Below, in pieces: positions 1 through 7,084 of a stretch of DNA of 36,380 nucleotides. The stretch comes from Paraburkholderia silviterrae (lineage in GTDB: Bacteria; Pseudomonadota; Gammaproteobacteria; Burkholderiales; Burkholderiaceae), in NCBI RefSeq assembly GCF_004353915.1, contig NZ_SMRP01000050.1, positions 1 through 36,380 on the forward strand, written 5' to 3'. Both the position numbers and the translations under genes were made by a program. Position 1 is the first letter of the stretch; each line of letters opens with the position of its first letter. The notes beneath the pieces were generated by a model, which was given only the letters and a program-made list of their open reading frames with translations, made no database searches and was not told the origin of the DNA.

Positions 1-21
1 TGCAGGAAGCGAAGGGACTGA

Positions 22-50
22 ATTCTAGTCACAGGGATGTCATCTGGCAA
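22..50 (-). promoter_or_regulatory. Predicted sigma70 promoter reading left out of the window
   Basis: On the minus strand TTGCCA (45-50) is followed after exactly 17 bases by TAGAAT (22-27), five of six matches to each sigma70 hexamer. It lies just downstream of the phnZ stop codon. A weak stem, AGGGG/CCCCT (50-54/64-68), sits between them. This suggests that the phosphonate operon ends at phnZ and a separate unit starts here, but the transcribed gene is outside the window. Confidence 0.55.
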
Positions 51-89
51 GGGGGTTTTTGATCCCCTCGAAAAAGACGCGAAACCGGC

Positions 90-644
90 TCACGCGTGGC
101 GCTGCATCACACGATCGACGATCTGCAGATAGTGGTCGAGATCCGGTGTTTGCTTGCCCTCGATTTTCGCGAGGTCGTCCCAGCGGCGCAGGCGCACCGC
201 GTCGTCGGCATAGGGGTGTTCGGCAAACTCACGCGCGCCATCCGCGTCGAAAATGCCGCCCTGCAGCTGGAGGCTGCGCACCGAATCGGGTGACAGGCGC
301 CCGAAGTACGCTTCATCGGTCGCACACAGATAGCGTTTCGCATCGACGTGCAGCCGGATCGGCTCCAGCACGCTCGCCGGCAAAATCGGCCGCAGGAACG
401 GCAGCGCATAGTACTGGTGCAGATCGTCGATACCGCGCTCGGTCGGCGTTTCGCCCTGGCGATTGAGCAGATGCCCGACATCGTGCAGGAAGGCCGCCGC
501 CACGAGTTCCTCGCTCGCCCCTTCGTCCTCGGCCAGTGCGCCGCTTTGCAGCGCGTGTTCGAGCTGCGTTACCGGCTCGCCACTATAGGCCTGCCCGCCG
601 TGCTGCTCGAACAAGCCGCGAATATCTTCCAGACTCAGTGCCAT
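90..644 (-). CDS. phnZ: PhnZ-like HD-domain diiron oxygenase of phosphonate catabolism
   Basis: The 184-residue protein belongs to the HD-domain family found in phosphonate degradation operons. PhnZ cleaves the C-P bond of 2-amino-1-hydroxyethylphosphonate to glycine and phosphate with O2 at a mixed-valent diiron centre. The PhnZ residues Y24, E27, H34, H58-D59, H62, H80, H104, K108 and D161 (recalled from the literature) have counterparts here at Y20, E23, H30, H54-D55, H58, H76, H99, K103 and D156/157, almost without gaps. The start at 644 is chosen because AAGGAGG lies nine bases upstream; the ATG at 653 directly abuts that site. It is the last gene of phnSTUVR-phnZ and is probably cytosolic. 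The partner alpha-hydroxylase PhnY is not visible here. A relative with another phosphonate substrate (TmpB type) is possible. Confidence 0.85.
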   Translation of the reverse strand: MALSLEDIRGLFEQHGGQAYSGEPVTQLEHALQSGALAEDEGASEELVAAAFLHDVGHLLNRQGETPTERGIDDLHQYYALPFLRPILPASVLEPIRLHVDAKRYLCATDEAYFGRLSPDSVRSLQLQGGIFDADGAREFAEHPYADDAVRLRRWDDLAKIEGKQTPDLDHYLQIVDRVMQRHA

Positions 645-695
645 TCTGCCCATCCTCCTTTCGTTGATCGCGCCGGCGCGCAATGACCCAGTCAG

Positions 696-1496
696 TCAAC
701 GGACGTCACCGTCGTCCCGCTCATCGTGTTTCTCCTGTGTGCGCATCTGGACGACCGCCTCGTCGGCGTCGCGCGAGGCGAGTGCGTTCAAGACCGCCCG
801 ATGCCGCGCATAGGACGCCTGCCGCGCCACCTCGCTCTGCTGCTCGCGCAACGACAACCGCCGCTCGTTGACGGCGCGCCGCCAGGCCTCGTACAGCTTG
901 CCGTTGCCGGCCGCCTCGACCAGTGCGTCGCGAAAGGCTTCGCACGCGCGCGCAAACGCATCGTCGTCGGCGAGCACGGCGCGCATTGCCTCGAGCCGCT
1001 CGTGCAGCGCGGCGACCTGCGCCGCGTCGATACGCGCCGCCAGCATCCGGCACGCCGCCTCTTCGAGGACCGAGCACAGCGAAGCAAGCTCATCCGCCTC
1101 CGCGCCCGACACGCTGCGCACGAACACGCCGCGATGCTTCTCGTTGAGTACCAGCCCCGCCTGCTCGAGTGCGCGAAACGCTTCACGCACGGGTCCGCGC
1201 GAGACCTGCAACCGCGCGGCCCATTCGGTCTCGACGAGCTTCGCGCCCGGCGCGAGCTGGCCCCGCGCGATGCAGCGCTCGATCTCGTCGCGCACGAGAT
1301 CGGCCAGCGAATGCTCGCGCACCAGCGCGAGCGGCGTCGCCACTTCGGCGCGCGACGCGCTTCGCAGATCGGCATCGCGCGTCATGGCCGGCAGGCGCAC
1401 GGCGCTCGGGCCGCGATCCGGCTCGTATGCCGGGTCCGCATCGTCCCCAGCCCGTCCTGCCAGACGGTGCAGCGCAACGGTGCGCATGCCGTCCAT
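696..1496 (-). CDS. phnR: FadR-type GntR regulator of the phosphonate operon (PhnR)
   Basis: This GntR-family repressor or activator of the FCD (FadR) subfamily has a winged helix at about residues 62-127 (core VSRGPVREAFRALEQ) and an all-helical ligand domain from about 135 to 250. It matches the phosphonate-utilisation regulator found in Burkholderia phn loci. The first FCD histidine of the usual DxxFH motif is absent (EAFRDAL), so metal binding may differ. The chosen ATG at 1496 lies four bases after the phnV stop, with GCGGA eight bases upstream. An ATG at 1385 would give 229 residues, closer to the usual family length, so the start is uncertain. The likely ligand is 2-aminoethylphosphonate or a catabolite. 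A candidate binding site is the palindrome at 5693-5717. Confidence 0.8.
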   Translation of the reverse strand: MDGMRTVALHRLAGRAGDDADPAYEPDRGPSAVRLPAMTRDADLRSASRAEVATPLALVREHSLADLVRDEIERCIARGQLAPGAKLVETEWAARLQVSRGPVREAFRALEQAGLVLNEKHRGVFVRSVSGAEADELASLCSVLEEAACRMLAARIDAAQVAALHERLEAMRAVLADDDAFARACEAFRDALVEAAGNGKLYEAWRRAVNERRLSLREQQSEVARQASYARHRAVLNALASRDADEAVVQMRTQEKHDERDDGDVR

Positions 1497-1500
1497 GATT

Positions 1501-2391
1501 TCAGTCCGCACGCCGGCGCGGCACGCGCGCAGCAATCAGCGACAACGCCGCCAGCGACACGATCAACAGGATCAGCGAGAGCGCCGACGCCGGCAGGTAA
1601 TACCCGCGCTCGACCGCACCGACCACGACGATAGGCACCGTCGCGAATCCCGGCGGATAAACCGTGAGTGTCGCGCCAAGTTCGCCGAGCGAAATCGCGA
1701 AGCCCAGCGCGAGACTCGCGCGGATAGCCGGCACCAGCTGCGGCAGCACCACGCGGCGCAGCACCATGGCAGGCGGCGCGCCGAGGCTCGCGGCCGCTTC
1801 GCGCAGCACGGTCAACTCGGGACGCAGCGCCGCCGCCGCGCAGCGATAGCAAAACGGCAGCACCAGCGCGAGCTGCACGAACACGACGATCGCCGCCGAG
1901 CTCGACAGATCCACCGGCGCCTTGTGATAGGCGATCAGCACCGCAAGGCCGAGCACCACACTCGGCACGCCGTTGGGCACCATCGCGAGCGCGTCGGCGA
2001 TGGCCCCAAGGCCGCGCCGGTCGCGCCCTTCGAGCGCCAGCGCGAGCCACAGCCCGAGCGCGGTGCCGAGCACCGCCACGCCGAAGCCGACCTCGAGGCT
2101 CGTGGTGAGCGCGTCGAAGTCGCTCGAGCCGAGGCGCTCGAACCAGCGCGTGCTGAAGCCGTCGGGAAAAATCGTGCCCGACCAGTGCGAGGCCACGCTC
2201 GAGAGCGCGACGACGATCACCGGCAGCACGAAGAGCCAGAAGCACAGCAGTGCAGCAAGCGCGAGCAGCACGCCGCTGCCGAGGCGCGCGAGGGCGCTGC
2301 GCTGGACGGGCCGCGCGCGCAGATGCTTCGGCGGCAGGGCGATGTGGTCCGAAGCAGCCGCTGCGGGATTGGTTACGGAATTACTTGCCAT
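1501..2391 (-). CDS. phnV: 2-aminoethylphosphonate ABC transporter permease PhnV
   Basis: This inner-membrane permease of 296 residues has about six hydrophobic segments and the EAA loop that docks on the ATPase (REAAASLGA, residues 197-205). It belongs to the spermidine/iron-type permease family and, from its place in phnSTUV, is PhnV. The start at 2391 is set by GGAGG eight bases upstream. That ATG lies 11 bases inside the end of phnU, so the two permeases are translationally coupled and probably form the membrane heterodimer. The next gene, phnR, starts four bases after its stop. Confidence 0.88.
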   Translation of the reverse strand: MASNSVTNPAAAASDHIALPPKHLRARPVQRSALARLGSGVLLALAALLCFWLFVLPVIVVALSSVASHWSGTIFPDGFSTRWFERLGSSDFDALTTSLEVGFGVAVLGTALGLWLALALEGRDRRGLGAIADALAMVPNGVPSVVLGLAVLIAYHKAPVDLSSSAAIVVFVQLALVLPFCYRCAAAALRPELTVLREAAASLGAPPAMVLRRVVLPQLVPAIRASLALGFAISLGELGATLTVYPPGFATVPIVVVGAVERGYYLPASALSLILLIVSLAALSLIAARVPRRRAD

Positions 2392-3304
2392 TGCGCGCGC
2401 CTCCATGACTGCGGCGATTCACGCGCCGATACAGCGCATAGAGGGAAAGCGACATCGCGAGCATCACGACCGCCCCCGCGGCGGCGGTCGGCAGATCGAG
2501 ATCGACGGTCGCCGAGCTATAGATCGCCACCGGCAGCGTGACCAGATGCGCGCTGCCAAGCACGAGCAGAATGCCGAACTCGTTGAACGTCAGCAGAAAA
2601 CACAGGATCGTGCCCGCGGCGATGCCAGGCCACGCGAGCGGCAGGATCACGCGCGCGGCAACCATGCGGTTGTTCGCGCCCAGGCTGCGCGCGGCCTCGA
2701 TCAAGCGCATGTCGAGCAGCGCGAACGCGGCGAGCGTCGGGCGCACGACGAACGGCGCATAGAACACCACTTCCGCAAGCACTACCCCGCCGATGCCAAA
2801 CAGGAAATCGAGCGGCGGCGCCTGCAGATGAAAGAGCCGCTGCAGGCCAATGCTCACCGAGCCCTGCGAGCCGTACAGAAAAATCAGCGTGAAGGCGACG
2901 AGGAACGACGGAAACGCCACGAACAGTTCGAGAAAGCGCGTCACGAGCTGCGCGCCCGGAAACGGCTTGAAGAACAGGATCGCGGCAATCGCCACGCCGA
3001 GCACGGAGGCAAGGCCCGCGCTGAGGAACAGGATCCACAAAGTCGTGCCGATCACGCCGCGCGAATCGGGATTGCCGAAGAACGCCGTGTAGGCGTGCAA
3101 GCTCAGGCCATGCGCGCCGGTCAAGCTGAGCAGCACGAGCCGCACCAGCGGATAGACGACGAGCGGCCCCAGCACGAACACGAGCAGAAAGGCGATATGC
3201 CATTGCGCGCGCCGCTCGCGGCGACGCACGGCGGCCGCGTGCGCTTCGGCGCCTGGCAGCGGGGCACCCGGAAAAGCGGAATCAGGGGTTGATAAGGACG
3301 ACAT
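2381..3304 (-). CDS. phnU: 2-aminoethylphosphonate ABC transporter permease PhnU
   Basis: This second inner-membrane permease of the importer has 307 residues and about six membrane spans starting near residue 38. The EAA motif EAARSLGA is at residues 203-210. The ATG at 3304 is preceded by GAGG at seven bases and overlaps the 3' end of phnT by 23 bases; its own 3' end overlaps phnV by 11. These overlaps imply coupled synthesis of T, U and V. Assignment to U rather than V is by operon order (S-T-U-V) and by similarity recalled for the PhnU family. Confidence 0.88.
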   Translation of the reverse strand: MSSLSTPDSAFPGAPLPGAEAHAAAVRRRERRAQWHIAFLLVFVLGPLVVYPLVRLVLLSLTGAHGLSLHAYTAFFGNPDSRGVIGTTLWILFLSAGLASVLGVAIAAILFFKPFPGAQLVTRFLELFVAFPSFLVAFTLIFLYGSQGSVSIGLQRLFHLQAPPLDFLFGIGGVVLAEVVFYAPFVVRPTLAAFALLDMRLIEAARSLGANNRMVAARVILPLAWPGIAAGTILCFLLTFNEFGILLVLGSAHLVTLPVAIYSSATVDLDLPTAAAGAVVMLAMSLSLYALYRRVNRRSHGGARNGK

Positions 3305-4400
3305 CGTCAGCCTCGTAACGCAGGGAAACACGCATGCCTTTTTCCGGCGTCATGCCGTGGCCGCGCTGCATGGTGACGAGCACCGGTTCGTTGGGCATCG
3401 CGTCGAGCAGCACCGGCACCGAGAGCACCGAGCCATACCATTCGACGGACTCGATCGTGCCGTGCAGGCTGCCTTCGCCCAGCGGCGCAATGCGCAGGCT
3501 TTCGGGACGCAGGCAGGCGAGCTTGTCGCGCACGTCGTGACGCGCGTCGCCCACCGGGAACGCCACGCCCGGCGGCAAGAGATTCGCCGCGCCCAGATAG
3601 CGCGCAACGTAGGCGTCGTTGGGCGTGTCGTAGAGCTGCTGCGGCGTGCCGAGCTGCGCGATATGGCCGTCGCGCATCAGGAGCGTGCGGTCGGAGAGCA
3701 CCAGCGCATCGTCCTGATCGTGCGTCACGCAGACGATCGTGAGGTCGGGCAGCCGCTCGTGCAGCGCCTTGAGCTCGGAGCGCACCGAGGCGCGCAGATT
3801 GGCGTCGAGCGCCGAAAGCGGCTCGTCGAGCAGAAGCACGTCCGGTTCGATCACGAGCGCACGCGCGAGCGCCACGCGCTGCTGCATGCCGCCCGAGAGC
3901 TGGGCGGGCATGACGTGGCCCGCGTCGCCGAGCTGCACGAGCTTGAGCGCGTCCGCCACGCGCCGCGCGATGTCGCGCGACGGCACGCGGCGCGCCTTGA
4001 GCCCGAACGCGACGTTCTCGAACACCGAGAGATGCGGAAAGAGCGCGTAGCTCTGGAACAGCAGTCCCAGGTTGCGCTGATGCGGCGGCACGTGGGTCAG
4101 GTCGCGGCCCGCGACGGTGAGCGAGCCAGCGAGCGCATCGGCTTCGATGAACCCGGCGATGAAACGCAGCAAGGTGGTCTTGCCGCAACCGCTGCGGCCC
4201 AGCACGGTCAGCAATTCGCCGCGGCGGATGGTGAGCGACAGGTCGTCGAGCACCGTGCGCGTGCCGAAGCGCACGCTCAGGCGATCGATCTGCACGCCCG
4301 CTGCGCCGCCGAAGCTGGACGCATCGGCGGCATCGATCAGGCCGGACACATCCGGCAGTGCGCGGGCCATCTGGGCCGGCGCAAGGCTTGCGGTATTCAC
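3282..4400 (-). CDS. phnT: 2-aminoethylphosphonate ABC transporter ATPase PhnT
   Basis: This ABC ATPase energises phosphonate import. Visible are Walker A GRSGCGKT (68-75), the signature LSGGMQQ (168-174), Walker B LLLDEP (189-194) and the switch histidine in VTHDQDD (about 227). A C-terminal TOBE-like domain of about 110 residues follows, as in PotA/FbpC-type ATPases. The start is taken as GTG at 4400 because AGGAG lies nine bases upstream. The upstream in-frame ATG at 4466 falls beyond the perfect hairpin at 4428-4460 and would translate through it. An ATG at residue 11 (MARALPD) is an alternative. The gene overlaps phnU by 23 bases. Confidence 0.88.
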   Translation of the reverse strand: MNTASLAPAQMARALPDVSGLIDAADASSFGGAAGVQIDRLSVRFGTRTVLDDLSLTIRRGELLTVLGRSGCGKTTLLRFIAGFIEADALAGSLTVAGRDLTHVPPHQRNLGLLFQSYALFPHLSVFENVAFGLKARRVPSRDIARRVADALKLVQLGDAGHVMPAQLSGGMQQRVALARALVIEPDVLLLDEPLSALDANLRASVRSELKALHERLPDLTIVCVTHDQDDALVLSDRTLLMRDGHIAQLGTPQQLYDTPNDAYVARYLGAANLLPPGVAFPVGDARHDVRDKLACLRPESLRIAPLGEGSLHGTIESVEWYGSVLSVPVLLDAMPNEPVLVTMQRGHGMTPEKGMRVSLRYEADDVVLINP

Positions 4401-4427
4401 CGGGTTCTTCTCCTGCAAAGCTGTCGA

Positions 4428-4460
4428 CCAGAGCCCGTGCTCAAGGAGCACGGGCTCTGG
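4428..4460 (-). repeat. Perfect 15-bp-stem hairpin between phnS and phnT
   Basis: CCAGAGCCCGTGCTC and GAGCACGGGCTCTGG form a perfect 15-bp stem around a 3-base loop. On the transcribed strand it follows the phnS stop by 35 bases and precedes phnT by 27. No U-run follows, so it is more likely an mRNA-stabilising or partially terminating intercistronic hairpin than a full terminator. Such elements often keep binding-protein transcripts in excess over the ATPase and permeases. The sequence resembles the hairpin at 36338-36377, so it may also be a dispersed palindromic repeat. Confidence 0.8.
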
Positions 4461-4495
4461 TCCCATACAAAGTACTCAGATAGTGCTCAAACGCC

Positions 4496-5581
4496 TTACT
4501 GCGGCTTCACGACTTCAATCTGCTTGCCCGACGAGCCGATCACTTCGTTTTTCCAGCGCGCGGTCCAGTCGGCCTTCTTCGCCATCACCTGGTTCCAGTC
4601 CACCGAAATCAGCTTGACGCCCTGGATCGCCTGCTTGACCGCTTCGCCGTTCTTGCCCGTGAGCGCCACGTCCGTGCGGCCCGGGATACCGAAGATGTCC
4701 GGCACCTTCGACTGCACTTCCGTCGACATCAGATAGTCGATCAGCTTCTTGCCTTCCGCCTGGTTCGGACCATTCTTGATCAGGCCGATCGCGTACGGCA
4801 GCTGGAACGTCGTGGGATGGCCGCCCGCGTCGGCGGCGAGGAAGATCGGCTTGAGCGAGAGGCCGCCGTTGGCTGCGTCGTCGAGATCCATCTGCAGGTC
4901 GCCGTTGGCCACCGAGATCTCGTTGCGCGAGAGCAGCACGTCGAGATAGCCCGTGCCCTTGGTGTGGAACTTGGCGCTTTGCTCGAGCTTCTTCAGATAG
5001 TCGAACGCCTTGTCTTCGCCCATCAGCGAGGTCGTGAGGATGATCACGGCCATGCCGTCGCCCGCCGTGGCCGGGTTCGAGTACGCCACCTTGCCCGAAT
5101 AATCCGGATGCAGAAGGTCGGCGAACGTCTTCGGCTGGTTCTTCACGACTTCGGGGTTGATCGCGAACGAGAAGTAGTTGTTCACGAACGTCGCCCACGA
5201 GCCGTCCGAGGCCTTCGCGATCGCCGGCACGTTCTTGTAGTTCACGCTCTGGTACGGCTGCAGCAGACCGCCTTGCTGCGCCTGCTGGATGAAAGGCGGC
5301 AGCGTGACGATCACGTCGCCCTTGGGCGAATCCTTTTCGACATTGGCGCGGTTCACAACTTCGCCACTGCCGGCCGTCACGATATTGACCTTCACGCCTT
5401 CCTTCTTCTCGAAGGCAGGCAGGACGTCCTTGTAGAGATTTTCGAGGCCGTCGGCCGTGTACAGCACGACGGCGCCGGCGGCGTGGGCGCTCATCGCCGC
5501 GCATTGCAGCAGCGTGGCGGCGGCCACCATGGGCAGCACCTTGCGTGCAAAACCCGCGCGATGGGAATTCCTGTGGTTCAT
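4496..5581 (-). CDS. phnS: Periplasmic 2-aminoethylphosphonate-binding protein PhnS
   Basis: This 361-residue solute-binding protein has a Sec signal peptide: a basic N-terminus, a hydrophobic core at about 15-30, and likely cleavage after SAHA near residue 34. The mature part starts AGAVVLYTADGLENLYKDVLPAF, split here as AGAVVLYTADG and ENLYKDVLPAF, the pattern of Fbp/PotD-type binding proteins of the PhnS family. It delivers 2-aminoethylphosphonate to PhnUV-T. The ATG at 5581 has GGAG six bases upstream and gives a proper signal peptide, whereas the longer in-frame extension does not. It is the first gene of the operon, behind the regulatory region at 5690-5873. Confidence 0.88.
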   Translation of the reverse strand: MNHRNSHRAGFARKVLPMVAAATLLQCAAMSAHAAGAVVLYTADGLENLYKDVLPAFEKKEGVKVNIVTAGSGEVVNRANVEKDSPKGDVIVTLPPFIQQAQQGGLLQPYQSVNYKNVPAIAKASDGSWATFVNNYFSFAINPEVVKNQPKTFADLLHPDYSGKVAYSNPATAGDGMAVIILTTSLMGEDKAFDYLKKLEQSAKFHTKGTGYLDVLLSRNEISVANGDLQMDLDDAANGGLSLKPIFLAADAGGHPTTFQLPYAIGLIKNGPNQAEGKKLIDYLMSTEVQSKVPDIFGIPGRTDVALTGKNGEAVKQAIQGVKLISVDWNQVMAKKADWTARWKNEVIGSSGKQIEVVKPQ

Positions 5582-5692
5582 GTCGCTCTCCGAAGGCAGA
5601 AACCAGGTGCTCGGGGATACCCGATGCGTGTTTAGTCGAATGTCGAACGTCGGCGGACTGCGCCGCCTGTTATGCCCGTCCGGTGCGGCGCA

Positions 5693-5717
5693 CGGATTGC
5701 AGATTGTCTGCAATCCG
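5693..5717. promoter_or_regulatory. Perfect palindrome in phnS leader, candidate PhnR operator
   Basis: CGGATTGCAGA and TCTGCAATCCG are perfect 11-base inverted arms around TTG. The site is 112 bases upstream of the phnS start codon in an otherwise non-coding stretch. The size and symmetry suit a dimeric helix-turn-helix regulator. PhnR, encoded in the same operon, is the obvious candidate, and the DeoR protein encoded upstream is the alternative. Assignment to a regulator is inference. Confidence 0.6.
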
Positions 5718-5820
5718 CCGTTGCCACCCTAAAACCGCCGTGCCGCATGGCACATCAGGAGCCGCCCCGTCTCGCGCGCCGGCCCCGTCTGAACGGGCCC
5801 GGCAAGAATCACAGGTTTTC

Positions 5821-5838
5821 GTGACAGGGCAATGACGA
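5821..5838 (-). promoter_or_regulatory. Candidate Pho box upstream of phnS
   Basis: On the minus strand TCGTCATTGCCCTGTCAC fits the PhoB consensus of two 7-base CTGTCAY half-sites with a 4-base spacer. The second half-site is perfect and the first matches five of seven. It points toward phnS, 240 bases from its start codon. A weak -10-like GATTCT lies ten bases downstream, the usual spacing for PhoB-activated promoters. Control of phosphonate uptake by phosphate starvation is well known, which supports the call. Confidence 0.55.
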
Positions 5839-5873
5839 TTGTGGCGAATGTCAGAAAATTCCACAATTCGCCA
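5838..5873 (-). promoter_or_regulatory. Overlapping inverted repeats and possible promoter upstream of phnS
   Basis: Two overlapping inverted repeats occur: ATTGTGG (5838-5844) with CCACAAT (5861-5867), and GGCGAAT (5843-5849) with ATTCGCC (5866-5872). On the minus strand TTGTGG, 17 bases and CACAAT could be a weak sigma70 promoter, directly abutting the Pho box. The rest of 5718-6011 shows no gene. Which protein binds is unknown; the DeoR-family gene next door is a candidate. Confidence 0.4.
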
Positions 5874-6011
5874 AAAATAAGCATATGACACCGCGTGCCA
5901 AAACCCCAGGGGCGATGCGCAAGCGATCAGGGAGTCGCCCGGAGCGGCGGGCAGGACAAGGCGCGCGGCGCGTGCGCGCGCCACGGCGGCGGGAGCCTCA
6001 GGAGAAGAAAA

Positions 6012-6767
6012 TCAGGCGACGAGGAGCTCGGGCCCGCGCGCGGCAATGGCGCGGGCAATGCTCTTTTCGGGCGCGAGCTCGGTGATCACGTAACGGGCGC
6101 GCTCGAAGCCGTTGATGCGCACCGGCGTGACGCGGCCGAACTTCGAGTGGTCCGCCACGACGATCGCGCAGGCGGCGGCCGTGAGCATGCGGCTTCGCAC
6201 CTCGGCGACCATGCGCGTGTAGTCGGTCAGCCAGCCGTCGGCGGTGATCCCACCCGCGCCAACGAACGCGTAATCGACATGATATTGCGAGAGCTGGTGC
6301 ACCGTATCGAGGCCGAAGGTGGCCTCTTCCTGATCGGAGAGCTCGCCGCCCAGCAGCGTCACGCGGTTCTCGTTGCGCCGGCCGAGCAGCAGCGCGATGC
6401 GCCAGTCGTTGGTATAGACCGTGAGGCGATGGCGGTCGATGAGCGCGCGCGCGAGCGCGTGTGTCGTGCTGCCCGAATCGATGATGATGGATGCGCCGTC
6501 GGGCACGAACTCTGCTGCGCGCTCGCCGATGGCGCGCTTGGCGCTCGCATTGGCGGCCTCGCGCACGTCGAGGTCCGGCTCGCTGCGGTCGCTGGAAAGC
6601 GCGCCGCCGTGAGTCGTCACGAGCAGCCCGCGCCCGGCGAGCGTGTTGAGGTCGCGCCGGATCGTCTCGCGCGAGACCCGCAATTCGCGCACGAGATCCG
6701 CCACAGAAAGCGCGCCGGTCCGGTTCACTTCAGAAAGGATGTACTGGTGACGTTGTTCTGCGAGCAT
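6012..6767 (-). CDS. DeoR-family transcriptional regulator
   Basis: This 251-residue DeoR-type regulator has the typical N-terminal helix-turn-helix (residues 21-41, VSRETIRRDL, then THGGA) and a DeoRC sensor domain (IIIDSGSTTHALA, residues 94-104), which in this family binds a phosphorylated sugar or polyol. The ATG at 6767 gives the canonical family start (MLAEQRHQYIL), and a TACAAT -10 element lies about 43 bases upstream, ruling out the longer reading frame. It is transcribed toward phnS, with 430 bases between. Whether it controls phn or an unlinked gene is not shown by the sequence. Confidence 0.85.
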   Translation of the reverse strand: MLAEQRHQYILSEVNRTGALSVADLVRELRVSRETIRRDLNTLAGRGLLVTTHGGALSSDRSEPDLDVREAANASAKRAIGERAAEFVPDGASIIIDSGSTTHALARALIDRHRLTVYTNDWRIALLLGRRNENRVTLLGGELSDQEEATFGLDTVHQLSQYHVDYAFVGAGGITADGWLTDYTRMVAEVRSRMLTAAACAIVVADHSKFGRVTPVRINGFERARYVITELAPEKSIARAIAARGPELLVA

Positions 6768-6809
6768 CTCGGTGGGCGCGCTTGCGCGTGAAATCGGAAA
6801 GGCCGCCGT

Positions 6810-6815
6810 ATTGTA
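6810..6815 (-). promoter_or_regulatory. Candidate -10 element of the DeoR-family gene
   Basis: TACAAT on the minus strand lies 43 bases upstream of the DeoR start codon and matches five of six of the sigma70 -10 consensus. No good -35 hexamer is seen at 17 bases, so an activator may be needed. The rest of the 317-base divergent spacer (6768-7084) is GC-rich and shows no recognisable gene or clear promoter for the rightward gene. Confidence 0.35.
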
Positions 6816-7084
6816 GTACGCGTGATCTGGAGCAGCGCCCATTGGCGGCACGCCCTCTGGCGCAGCGGTGGGCTGCCCGATTGCGCGCCCCGCGCCACCA
6901 GACAGCCCGCCCGGCGCGCGGCGGGCCGGCGCGAAACAGGCGCAAAACACGCCGAAACAGGCCGAAACCGACCGAACGGGCCCTGCCATCGCGCGGCCAT
7001 CCCTGCTAATCTCGTGTTGGCCGCCCGGGACCCGGACGGCCCTCCATTTTGTCGATTCGTCGTTCCGTCGACTGCCGCCCCCCC

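Noticed and set aside
50..68. Intrinsic terminator after phnZ
   Set aside because: The stem is only 5 bp (AGGGG/CCCCT) and no U-run follows on the minus strand.
868..2541. Long plus-strand frame opposite phnR and phnV
   Set aside because: The product is Arg/Ser-rich low-complexity sequence and the minus strand encodes recognisable regulator and permease motifs.
4428..4460. Full rho-independent terminator ending the phn operon after phnS
   Set aside because: No U-run follows and the T-U-V-R-Z genes continue in the same direction with overlaps and no other clear promoter.
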